The notes below the pieces were generated by a model. It made no database searches and was not told where the DNA came from. It saw only the letters and a list, made by a program, of their open reading frames with translations. DNA of 64,000 nucleotides, from assembly GCA_029449245.1 (NCBI GenBank), contig JANATF010000012.1, positions 1,550,001-1,614,000 of the forward strand, in the 5' to 3' direction. This DNA is from Mortierella alpina (Eukaryota; Mortierellomycota; Mortierellomycetes; Mortierellales; Mortierellaceae). The position numbers and the translations under genes are program-made. Shown piece by piece: positions 44,189 to 54,675 of this stretch (within the stretch, counting starts at the first letter, position 1; every line of letters begins with the position of its first letter).

Positions 44189-44925
44189 TGTATCAAGGCG
44201 GGGGGGTTGGAGTTTACTTTCGGAATGGGGTGATGGTTGAGGGACGGAAGACTGAGTTGACGCTCGAGCACCGAGCACCGAGCACCTTTCAATTTGTCAT
44301 TCATTGTTCCCACGCGCTCCTTTCTTTGCGGCTCCGCCACCCTCTGGTCTACCACAGGACAGTGCTCCTCTGTAGTCGCTCTTCTGAGGGATGAGGAGCA
44401 ATTGAAGAAGCAACGAGGTTGCTCGCCTATCAGTCTATCGGTGTGCAGTGTCTCTGAGCGGAACACACATCTGCATCTGGCGGCTGTTGCGCACGTTGAG
44501 TGTGGGCTGTTTGGCCTCTGCCACGGAGCGGGAAGCAGCCTTTGCTCCGATCGACAAATAAGGTCGACCACTCGAGTCTTGGCATCGGCTGGGTTGCAGC
44601 TGTAATGCGTCGTGCACACAATGCGCCCGATCCTCGGTCCCTGTGGGGACCTGATAGCGATATAACTGCCAGCCCTGACCCATCCATGTGCCTGAGCACC
44701 TTTTCTCCCTTCGTTGTCCTTCTTGTTTGTCCTTCTTGTCTCCACCACTCGCCAACCACTCCAACTCCACCTCGCACCGCCCACTTTCTCTCCTCTCACA
44801 GGCCCTTTGATCCTGCTCCTGATAGTGCTCCACCTCTCTTCCGCCAATCACACGTTTAACTGTCGTCTCTTCGTCCATTGTCCTCGAATCAACTGCCTCC
44901 CCCTCTCACCCATTCAACATCGGCC
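44189..44925. other. Divergent promoter region, ArsC-like / alpha-arrestin
   Basis: About 740 bp. Near the ArsC start is CGAGCACCGAGCACC. Near the arrestin start is a pyrimidine-rich block (TTGTCCTTCTTGTCTCCACC). No gene is supported. Confidence 0.45.
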
Positions 44926-47166
44926 ATGAAGAAACTTTCCATCACCCTGCTGGGCGACATTACGGATCAGTCCGGGCACTATTTACCGGGAGATACGCTT
45001 GGAGGTACTTCAAATTTCCTGGCGTCTCTGTTTTCGATCCAACTACCACGGAAGCTTGATTTGCGTCTATACCCTTTGCCGTTGAGAAAAAAGGACTCCA
45101 GTTGAGCTCATGCCTCTTTCGATGCCCTTCTTTAGGACACGTTAATCTCACCACTTCGGCCAGCGTCAAGTGCAGCTGCGTCAAGATCCAGTTCACAGGG
45201 ATTGTCACAGTCAAGATAGCAAAGACGTCTGAGGAAGCCTACGTCTTGAATCAGCAGGTCGTCGTCTTTGGCAACGCCAACAACGCCACAGAGACCGTCC
45301 TCGGCGAGGGCAAACACTCGTGGCCATTCGAGTTTACTATCCCCCTGCAACATCTCCCATCGTCCGGCAAGGTACTGGCGATCGCTCCGGAGCTGTATGA
45401 ATATTGGCTCTTTACCTCAGCTGGACACTTTGTTCTGATGCAGCTTTATTGTCGAAAACATATAGTATCGGCATGGTACGGTCAAGTTCACACTCAACGC
45501 CACAATGATCTCAGATGGCTTCATGGGATTGATGACGGATCTAAAGACGTCTCGATCTGTCACAGTCCGGGACCTGATCAACATCCGCCTCCAACCCTAC
45601 TCGAACCCGGTCTCGGTCCAGGGTAGAAGTTACGTTAAGCCCGGGTCCAATAACCCCAAGGATCTCGCAACAGCAACAGTTCATCTTTCCCGGTCAGCCT
45701 ATCTGAAGGGCCAGATCATGCACATCGACATCGATCTCAGCCATCCCGCCAATATCAGCAGGAGCCCAGGATGCTTCATCCAGTTGATTCGCAAAGAGCA
45801 GTACTTTGCAGGCGAGTACGTTTTTCTTGAACACAATTCTGCAAGCCATATCCAACTGGAAGCGTATCTATTCTTGCTGAAGAATGGTGTACTAATCCCC
45901 AATTGCCTTTGGACATGCAGCCAAGCAAAGGAGTACAGTGACATGATTGCGACTCGCGCAGAGGCTTTGGTCGTGAACTCGAGTATGAACACCGGCAAGA
46001 TCCTTGCGCAGGTCGTCATTCCCGACGACGCTATTCCGTCAATGACAACGACCAAGGTCATCCTAGTCGAGTACCACCTCAACATCCTTTTCGACATGCG
46101 GCACAAGACGGGACTCTTTGAGGGCCGGCACGATAAGAAGGTTAACAGCAAGATGCGGAATAAACTGCTGAGTAGCCCTGGCGGGTTTCAGATCGAGGTG
46201 CCCGTCGTCGTTGGCACACTCTCCGACAGCCTGCACACTCAAAAGCCTAGCCCGTTTGTCCAGCGCACCGTCACCGACAGTGCAGAAACAGGCTCCATCC
46301 CCCACTCTCCACTCTCTCCTCACTCCCCCACCCCGGTGGGTCCTTCACTCACACCCTCGCGCTCTCAGTTCCCACCTACTCCTCCGCAGTCTGAACTGCC
46401 CAGCTATACGCCACGATATACTCGGGACCAGGAAGTGACCCCGCCATCTTCAGAGGCAGGAAGGCATGTGGTAGCGACAGGGTCAGGACACCATCCATAT
46501 CTCATCAACCCAGAGACGCATCCTACCTATCGGAACAGGAGCCGATCAGAGGCACCGCAGTTTCTTACCTACCCCTCCTCATCGACTACATCAAAAACTT
46601 CAAGTCATCCTTCGTCAAATGAGAGAATAGAGAAGCCGCTCCCAAGCGTGCCTCATAGTGCCACCTCATTTTACCCAACGCGCGCGCCCCAGTCGTCAGG
46701 CGGAACAGCCTTGCCGTCAGGGGCTGTGCTAGAAACAGCACAGCTGCCCTCAGCAAGAACAACTAATGCAAGGTTAGGGGCGCCTCTCTGGAGCCCAGCA
46801 GCCGCACCCATACCAGCACCAGCGTCCAGTTCGTTCCAAGCCCCTATGCTCCCACCAAGGAGGGCATCTTCCGCAGTGGATGTATCGCTAGGAGGCAATG
46901 GCTATCCCTTGGAGAAGAGTGCACCGGCGCCACAACGACCTAGAAACTTGCCGTTACCGTTTTCAGTCATGGTGGAGGCGCCGACAGCACCGCGCGCTGT
47001 CGATCTAGGTCTGGGCCCGGCCTCGCCCCACATCGCATCTGCAGCCACACCAGCTGTGCATTCGCTCGCTCGTCGTCTCTCTGCGCCCTCGTCGCCTGCA
47101 CTGGGCTCCACGCTTGGCGCGGCAGGAGCAGGCGACTACTTCCAGTTCACACCACAGCATAAATAA
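44926..47166 (+). CDS. Alpha-arrestin (ART-type ubiquitin-ligase adaptor)
   Basis: Exons 44926-45004, 45136-45371, 45466-45815 and 45921-47166 (636 aa). The arrestin N domain has GHYLPGDTLGGHVNLTT, SVKCSCVKIQFTGIV and WPFEFTIPLQHLPSS. The junction SSGKYRHGTVKFTLNA is the typical arrestin strand. The C domain has SAYLKGQIMHIDIDLSHP and, after the intron, SSMNTGKILAQVVIPDDA and VILVEYHLNILFDM. The Pro/Ser-rich tail contains SELPSYTPRY, an LPxY motif of the kind bound by WW domains of Rsp5/NEDD4 ligases. The role would be cargo selection for endocytosis of plasma-membrane transporters. Intron 3 (45816-45920) is 105 nt and stopless. Confidence 0.88.
45816..45920 (+). other. Stopless intron of length 3n in the alpha-arrestin gene
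   Basis: Donor GGCGA/GTACGT and acceptor CATGCAG/CCAAGC, 105 nt. Removal gives YFAGDQAKEYSDMIATRAE; retention would insert 35 residues without a stop. Confidence 0.75.
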
Positions 47167-47478
47167 AAATATACGCTGCCCCTCAATCGTGCCCTATTTC
47201 ACTCCATCTTCTCTCCTTGCTCCTTGCCTCTCTCTGCTCGTACCTACCTTCGGCGCCACAACACAGCACCCTCGCCTTCGTCCTCGTCTTGGCCGTCTCC
47301 CTCACTCAGAGCCACTCTTACTCTCATCCCTGCCTCGGGCCCTGGCGCGCCCGCATACCTCGTTCCTATCCTCACTCTTTCGACGTCAGCAAACACCATA
47401 GACTTAAAACCACAGCCTTTAGAGTCCTACCGTGCCCGCCTCTTGCTTCTCTCGTGGATTGTGCTGATGGCCTGAGCG
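47167..47478. other. Intergenic spacer, alpha-arrestin to HEI10
   Basis: About 310 bp, starting with an A/T-rich AATAAAAATATAC directly after the arrestin stop (a likely poly(A) signal), then CT-rich DNA up to the HEI10 ATG. Confidence 0.5.
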
Positions 47479-49286
47479 ATGGCTGACCAGGAACTTAAAT
47501 GTATGGCACGCTTTCAGTGAAGCAGGGAGCTTCGTGACCAAACAACGCTAGGTCTGACAGACTCGTACATGCTCTCCTTTCGTTGAAAGGCAACGTCCTG
47601 ACCTGCCGAGTCAAGCTGGACGCTCTAGGAAAGGTATAGACTTCGGGAATACATATGACGGACATCGTCCTTCTCTCACTCTTTACTCGTACTCTGCAAA
47701 CGAGCGCCCATACTAACTTTGCTCTTTGGTCATAGGCCTGCGTCACCACCTGCTCGCGTATTATTTCTGGCTTATTCTCGAGCTAGCTTCGCTTCTTGCC
47801 AAAGTCACCGGCACCACCCTAATGCCCTTCGAGACTCTCACATTTTCGTAGACATATTCTGCGTTACCTGCGCCACCAAAGCGTTCGACGTTGCACTTGT
47901 CTGCCCGGCGTGCGAAACGAGCCTCACCAAGCAGTAAGGACTGGATGCCTGGAAGTGTGGATATATTCATGAGCTACGAGTGAGGAAAGATGAACCACTG
48001 TCTGCATCTGTATGGTGCAGACACTGCTGCTGACTGTTTCGCTCGCGTCTAGGGACGACATCGTGTTTGCTGAGCTCAATCCAAGCCAGGAGTATAGATC
48101 TGTAAGCCATATGGTATGGAACTAGGTAAACCTGTAGCATGACATGATTGACTGACCATCCCCTGCCTGGCTGTATTTGACTAGTCGATCTTGTCTGGCT
48201 TAAGCCCTGAGGTGATTATGGAGATTTGCACTCGAGCAATCTCATTCTGGACATACCAAACTACACAAGAAGCCAAATTCCAGGAGATGGCACAGAGGAC
48301 GCTGGAGGACAAACTCAGTCTCGTGGAGAAGCAGCTCCAAAGATTGACACGAGAAGTCAATGTCGAGTTGAATGGTAAGGGAGACACCTGCAAAGACCAA
48401 GCTTACTCGACACTTGGATATGAACTGCGCATTAATACCCTATCAAAATGATTTGATAGGGTTTCGAGACACAGTGAGTGGTAAGAAGAACGACTGAGCT
48501 AACACGGGAAGAGCTACTTGTTGCCCACCTAACAACCAGATCGTCCGACGCATTGTCGACCAGTCAATGCGACCGAGGTTAAATCGTATCAGTCACTTCT
48601 TAGGTCTGCAAGAGGAGCTCGAGCAAGAGAGACACAGGTCGGCCGAACTGAGTGGACAGGTTGAAGAGAAGATGCGTCAGCTTTCAAAAGTCCAGGCGCA
48701 GTACGATCGTCAAAAGCGGCGGCCTTTGTTTACAGACACACTTCTACAGACTCACATTCAGGCTCTGCAAGAGCGTCCTGCAGTGCCGGTCCTCAGTGGC
48801 AACCCGTACCATCACTACCAGGTCATGGTGAGTAGCTTGTTTTATGGGCTTTACACAATCTACCTCAAGCGACGCGTTTGCGACCTTGATCGACTCAATG
48901 GGCTCTTTCGGTGATGCTATAGAACACCCAAGCCCCGATTGCTAGCATGCCAACGGAGATGCATGGCTCACAGCCCACATTTGGTGCAACCCTTCCAGTG
49001 GGACAAGAGCGGCTTTCAGCCCACCAGAGTACGTTCTCGCTTGCACTGCATGGCTAGGTCTTTTTTTTTTTTTCCTTTGTGTGATGAGATATTGATAGCT
49101 TGGGCAGTACTGATCATGTTGCGCTGACCCCATGCTTTTCTGTAGACTCGGGTTCTTTTATGTATGGTTCAGCCAGTCGCACGCAAGACGAGTCCTCCTT
49201 ATGACCGAGTCAACATGCCTACCAGTTTTTTCAAAGAGTCCGATGGTCCTAACCGCGATCTCTCCGACAGTGGGTTAGACGACTAA
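47479..49286 (+). CDS. HEI10: HEI10/Zip3-family RING-type meiotic E3 ligase
   Basis: Exons 47479-47500, 47590-47633, 47736-47757, 47852-47933, 48053-48101, 48185-48374, 48604-48827, 48923-49028 and a last exon. Joined, the N terminus reads MADQELKCNVLTCRVKLDAL, then GKACVTTCSHIFCVTC, then ALVCPACETSLTK. This is the HEI10/CCNB1IP1 RING. Next come IVFAELNPSQEYRS and ILSGLSPEVIMEICTRAISFWTYQ, the diagnostic HEI10 segment, followed by a coiled coil (LEDKLSLVEKQLQRLTRE, QEELEQERHRSAELSG). HEI10 proteins coarsen on the synaptonemal complex and mark crossover sites. The last exon is ambiguous: an acceptor at 49145 gives a stop at 49204, and one at 49176 gives the longer end at 49286 with NMPTSFFKESDGP. 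A microexon in the 48375-48603 intron is not excluded. Confidence 0.88.
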
Positions 49287-49738
49287 GACAACCAGGACAG
49301 CAAGGACAACCAGGAGAGTAGGAAAGTCGCCTCACCTTTTCCCTCCCCCCACGCACGATTTGAAAACCAAAAAAAAAAAAAAAAAAAAAAAAAGATTATC
49401 GCAAGTTTCTCACGGTCGGACTATATCCTGGCGCAGTGGGAGGAAATAAGCCGGCCACCAGCACATTTTTCTCCCACGGGTCTGCGTGTTTTGGCTCTGT
49501 TCTCTCCACAGCTCGCTCACTCTTCTATCTTTTTTCCTCTCTTTTCTCTTCTCTCTCCCCCTTGTTCCCCCTCTTGTCCTTTGCCCCATCCTTGTCTCTC
49601 GTTCTCTCTCCCGACAGCAGCACTCCCTCCCTCTCTCCCTCTCTCCACTCACACACACGAAGCCTTGGCTGGTCATACTGCTCACGTCCTGCATCCCCCT
49701 CATCTCATCCCATTCCCCATCCAACCAGATTCATCATC
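49287..49738. other. Spacer, HEI10 to BCKDH E1 beta
   Basis: About 450 bp. It has an A25 run at about 49369-49393 shortly after the HEI10 stop, then a long CT-rich tract (49500-49640) forming the probable promoter/leader of the next gene. Confidence 0.5.
49369..49393 (+). repeat. Poly-A run downstream of HEI10
   Basis: About 25 consecutive A in genomic sequence, about 85 bp after the HEI10 stop codon. No upstream duplicated target site was seen. Confidence 0.8.
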
Positions 49739-51653
49739 ATGTCCTTGAACGCAATGAGAACCGCTCGTCTTGCCACCTCCCTGACGGCTGCCTCCAGGAG
49801 CATCGTCCAGCAGAACATGCTTGTCAAGGCAAGTGCACGAGAAACATGAAGAAAAACGACGCTACCGCAGATCGATCACAGAAGCCTACCGATATACCTA
49901 TTGTACACCTATCTATAATAACACAAATGATGCACTCGTCACTCCGTCACTTGTCCCCCCTACAGCACCTCCACACCTCCCTCAAGACCCAATATGCTGC
50001 TCCCAGCACCCCTCCTCCTGCAGAGGGGTTCATGCCCGGTGTCGCCAACTCAAAGCTGATCAAGCACACGCACCACGATGCTCTCAGGAACCCCGAGCTG
50101 GCGGGCGTTGCCAATGGTAAGAGTCAGAGTCAACATCACCGTCGCTTCTCTTCTCTTCTGTGTTTTCTCCAGACACGATCAACTAACGCTCAACTGCCTG
50201 GAATTTCCATCAAACAATGAATGCTTGCAGGAGAGACCAAGAAGATGAACACCTTCCAGGCTATCAATGACGCCATGAGCATTGCCCTTGCGACCGATGA
50301 TACCGCCTGTGTCTTTGGAGAGGATGTCGCCTTTGGAGGCGTGTTCCGATGCACCATGGGCCTCTCAGAGATGTTTGGTACGTTTAACCCTCCTGTCTGT
50401 GCTTGCTCGACCATTTCGAAAAAGCCCAGCCCGTCTAACGACTCAACTTGTACATATGTTATTATTTTTGCAACGACAGGTCGCGATCGAGTCTTCAACA
50501 CCCCCTTGTCAGAGCAGGCTATTGCTGGATTCGGTATTGGTATGGCTGCCATGGGATCGACTGCCATTGCAGAGATTCAGTTTGCGGATTACATTTTCCC
50601 CGCCTTTGACCAGGTACAGTTTCAAACGAGGAACATTCCTTATGCCTCACCCTCCAGATATCTGGAAGAATGATGCAAGGCGTGTAACACTAATCGACTG
50701 TCTCTGTTCGCGATCACGCTTAATAGCTGGTCAACGAGGCTGCCAAGTACCGTTACCGTTCCGGTGGAGAGTTCAACGTGGGTGGATTGTGCATCCGCAC
50801 TCCCAGTGGAGCCGTTGGACATGGAGGACACTACCACTCTCAGAGCCCCGAGGCTTACTTTGCCCACACTCCTGGTCTCAAGGTGGTCATTCCCCGCAGT
50901 CCTATCCAGGCCAAGGGTCTGCTCCTGGCCTCCATCCGTGACCGCAACCCCGTCATCTTTATGGAACCCAAGATCCTTTACCGTGCTGCGGGTAAGAGAT
51001 CCCTCCCCCTTGGAAGGAAAACGTGGCGCCTCATTTCTTGCAGGCTTGTACAACCGTACGCTGTGTAGACTGCACGAAAAAAACTAAACGATGCACCTTT
51101 TTTTTGAATGCTCTAGTCGAGATGGTCCCTGTCGGTGACTATGAGTTGCCCATCGGCAAGGCTGAAATCCTGACCCAGGGCAAGGATCTGACTGTTGTCG
51201 GATGGGGAGCACAGCTCTATGTTCTCGAGAATGCGATCCAGCTGGCCCAGAAGAAGATGCCCGGACTCTCGGTCGAGTTGATTGATCTGCGTTCAATCTT
51301 GCCATGGGATGTCGAGACGGTCTGCAACTCTGTCAACAAGACTGGACGTCTCTTGATTGCTCATGAGGCACCCAAGACCCAGGGCTTTGCGGCTGAAATT
51401 GCTAGCACTGTCATGGAAAGGTGAGAGGCAACCTTGAAGTACATTTTATGGCTGTTGATATTCAGAAATCGTGCATTGGGCAACATACTAATCATCATCC
51501 TTCCGTTTTTCATTTAGATGCTTCTTGCGTCTCGAGGCTCCCCCACAGAGGCTGTGCTCATTCGACACACCCTTCCCTCTGATCTATGAAAAGTTCCATG
51601 TGCCCGACATGATCCGCTGTGCCGAGGGCATTGAGCGTGCCATGAAGTTTTAA
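49739..51653 (+). CDS. BCKDHB: Branched-chain 2-oxoacid dehydrogenase E1 beta subunit
   Basis: Exons 49739-49828, 49966-50116, 50231-50377, 50480-50613, 50727-50991, 51117-51420 and 51518-51653 (408 aa). The N terminus is a mitochondrial presequence ([22 protein letters not shown]). The transketolase-like domain has [60 protein letters not shown] and [50 protein letters not shown] distinguishes it from pyruvate dehydrogenase beta. The C domain ends [29 protein letters not shown] and CGYDTPFP-like [18 protein letters not shown]. With the alpha subunit it decarboxylates 2-oxo acids from Val, Leu and Ile. Intron 1 is GC-AG and separates the presequence from the mature protein. Confidence 0.95.
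49829..49965 (+). other. GC-AG intron in the BCKDH E1 beta gene
   Basis: Donor AAG/GCAAGT and acceptor CCTACAG/CACC, 137 nt, phase 0. A GT at 49822 (GTCAAG) is a weak in-phase alternative that would drop two residues. Confidence 0.75.
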
Positions 51654-51907
51654 AGATGACAAAGCAGCTCGAGATGACTTCCTCCTACTCCATCCTATGC
51701 CGTGGTTCTAGTTCTTTTCATATATATATATTTTTGCCCTTTTTTACATTGTTACATAGAGAGAAAGAATAAACCATTAGATAGATGAATACCCTGAAAA
51801 AAAAGGTAAAAGCACAGTGGATTTCGGCTCTAACAACATGACTTTTTCTATGGGAGCTGCACACTGCATGCCATCCGCGTCTAAGATTTCCGAGGTTTGC
51901 TCCCGAT

Positions 51908-53657
51908 CTATGCACTCTCGTTGCGGAGGAGTGCCTCTGCAGCAGCATGGGCAGCCTCCAGACCCTTCCAGGACTTGCTCTTGCCCTGCCAGCGGCCCTT
52001 TCCACCGCCCTTGACCTCGACAAACTTGCCGACCTCTGCAGCGGCATTCTTGACCAGATCGTCGTTCTTTCCTGTAATGACCATAGGTCCACCTTCCTTC
52101 TTTTCTCCAGCAGAGAGAATAAAGATGCGCTGGCCGAGGAGGAGGTCGTTGTCTTTGAGCATCGAGGTGAGAAGGACCAAGTAGTCCATATCTGCGTCCT
52201 CGCGATGGTACTTGATCACATAGGCGGGCCCTGTGGATCCGTCTGCGTGGACTGGGTTGTTGTTGTCGAGTTCCTGGATCCAGTCCCGAAGCTGATAGGC
52301 AGCAATTTCCTTGAAGAGCGTCTTGACCTGTTTAAAGGATTCGCGTGCTTGCTTTTGGCCCTTGACGACCGTGTCGACAAAGGTCTCGGGTCCACCAGGA
52401 GCAGAGAGCACGGAAGCCAGGTCGCGGGTGACCTGGTGGGTCTCCTGGAGTAGATTGAGAGCTCTTTGGCCAACGACAAAGAACAGTCGACAGTTGCCGC
52501 CGCGGATCTTTTCCTGGTGAAGGAGTTTGATGCATTGAAGGTCTTTGAGCGACGTGACGTGGGTTCCACAGCATGGGTTGTAGTCGAGTCGGACGAGTCG
52601 ACGTTCCTGTTTGGGGTGCTGCGGTGCCTGTGCGCCGATGGGATCCTGCTCTGCTGCAATGGTGTCGAGATCCTCCATGATTTCGATCACTCTGAAAACA
52701 CCGTTAGGGCCGACGTAGTCTATGATGATGATGGCCAGATGAGAGAGGCCAAGACGTCATTGTTAGTGTGATCCGACCACAGGAAGCAGGACGAGAGTGG
52801 AGATACGATCTGGAGAAGGAAGGCTGCATATACCTTTGGGCAAGGTATCTGGGCGCTGCTCAGTGAAGGTGACATGGACAGGGTAATTGCGACGGATATA
52901 GAGATTCAGACGTTCCTCGACCTCCTGCACTTGCTCTGGAGTGGGTGCCTTGGAAAGTTCGACATGGCAGCGAGTTGCATTCATACCCCTGGAAGAAAAA
53001 TAACGAGGAATGTGGTGAATTGATGGATTCGGATTCGGCGACCCAAAAACAAAAAAAAGAATCGAATACAGAAAGACTTGGGTCGAATGCGCTTTCTTTT
53101 CTTACCAAGCAAGAGTATTGCAGCCATACTCGGGCTTCTCAAAGATGGCACTGACGAGATGCTGTCCACTGTGTTGTTGCATGTGGTCGAATCGACGAGG
53201 CCAGTCGACTTGGAGTCTGGCCTCGATGCCTTCTTGGACTGGGGCCGAAGTGTGGTGGACATGGCTGGTGCCGACACGCTGCACATTCTTGACCTCGATC
53301 GTTTCGTTCAGGGTGCCGTAATCGCAAGGCTGTCCACCGCCCTCTGGGAACAAGACTGTTGTGTGTCGCACAGGAGTTGGAAGGGGGAAAAAAAAGAAGC
53401 ATTGTGCCAACAGATCAGTTTTCTCGCTGACTTTCTGCACTTGATGCGAAGCATGAACGACAATTCATGCAAAGGAGGAAGAGCTTACTGGTGTCCTGGA
53501 GCTGCACCTCATACAGCTTCTGCTTGTTGGGCTTCTTGGAGCAGGCGAGGACGGTGGTGGTGAATTGCCTGAGGTATGGAGTGTGCTGGCAGGTCAACAG
53601 GCCGACGGGGACCTGAGCAGGGGCGGCATTCGCTGCCGTGGTGGAGTCTCCAGTCAT
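51908..53657 (-). CDS. AARSD1: Alanyl-tRNA editing protein, AARSD1/AlaX-L type
   Basis: Exons 53657-53489, 53355-53106, 52988-52834 and 52719-51908 (461 aa). It is a free-standing editing domain that hydrolyses Ser/Gly mischarged on tRNA-Ala. An N-terminal AlaRS-like beta domain has LQDTILFPEGGGQPCDYGTL. The zinc/editing motif HMQQHSGQHLVSAIFE gives HxxxH, and NPCCGTHVTSLKDLQCIKLL gives the Cys and His ligands. GMNATRCHVELSK lies between them. The C-terminal part is helical and Lys/Ala-rich, ending GGKGRWQGKSKSWKGLEAAHAAAEALL, the DHHA1-like glycine-rich end. It is longer than the human protein. The gene is divergent from the copper pump. Confidence 0.93.
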
Positions 53658-54675
53658 GATGATCTGTTGCAGAATGAGCAGCAGGCAGAATGAGTAGTGT
53701 GTCTATGAAATGCGAGCTGCAGGGCAGGGCAGGGCAGAATGTGTGGAGAGGAGAGAGGAGAGAGGAGGAGAGGAGAGGAGAGGGCGAGCAGAGAGAAGTG
53801 CAAGTGAGAGAAAGAAGGCGCTATGACTGGCTGGAAGACGATGGAAATTTTGCTGCTGCAGCGCAGTCTCGCCTTATGCTTCTTAAGCTATCTGTAGTCT
53901 GGCGCACGTTGAGTCATCCCTTGACAGCTTGGGGTGCCTGGTCCAGGGATGCACAGTGCACGGTGTCGCTGCCTTCGGAGGAAAGGGTGCAGAGACTGCG
54001 AGAGCCAGGGAGGCAAGCACACGCGAGGACGGCAGGCAGAAAAGAGGAGCGTGCGCCGCATTGAGGAAACACGGCGCCGAGTCGACCTGCGGCCTGCGGG
54101 GAGTGCGATTCTCACTCCCCACACTGCTTCTCTAGACTGCAAAATGAAGCTGATGAGCAAGCAGCGGCCTGTTTGCGTGCATTTGCAAATCAGCCAATCA
54201 GCGGCTGTTCCCCTGGAGCACAAGCAAAACACAACGACTCTCGCTGCGTGTTTGCGTCTTTATGAGAATGGCAGATGTGCGTGCATTGATGAATCATTCT
54301 CAATCTCGCTCTCGCCCTCGCTCTCGCCGCCCCTCTGCCGTGCGTTTTCCTCGCGCCGAGTCTGCCCTCTCTGTGTGTTCCATGGCCACTTGACATCTTG
54401 CTCAGCAGGTGGCTGTGAATTTGGCACCTATAAAAGGCCTCTGGCCATTCCTCGTTCCTCTCATTCTTTGTCTCTCTCTTCTCTCCACACCCAAACACGC
54501 TTCTCACGCGCATACAAGCTCATAGTCTATTGCTACTGCTATTGCTACTGCTACCACGGCAACAACAACAACAACAACAACACACACCTTGTACACCCTG
54601 CATACCCCGCATACCCTGCATACACGCATCCATATACACACACACACACACACCTACTTCAGCATCACAGGTTCT
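53658..54675. promoter_or_regulatory. Divergent promoter region, AARSD1 / copper ATPase
   Basis: About 1 kb. Near AARSD1 is a GGGCAGGGCAGGGCAG repeat (53718-53735) and a GAGAGGAGAG tract. A clear TATAAAAG (54429-54436) lies about 240 bp before the copper-pump ATG, followed by CT-rich DNA, an (AAC)n run (54557-54581) and an ACAC repeat (54638-54653) in the leader. Confidence 0.55.
54429..54436 (+). promoter_or_regulatory. TATA box of the copper ATPase gene
   Basis: TATAAAAG in CACCTATAAAAGGCCTC, followed within 50 bp by a pyrimidine-rich initiator-like stretch. Position and motif support it. Confidence 0.55.

Noticed and set aside
49369-49393. Poly-A run as the tail of a retroposed copy
   Set aside because: HEI10 has many introns, so it is not a processed copy. 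No target-site duplication was seen.
54589-54675. Upstream in-frame extension of the copper ATPase (His/Thr repeats)
   Set aside because: It begins at a TTG in microsatellite-like leader DNA. The first ATG is 54676, next to normal sequence.
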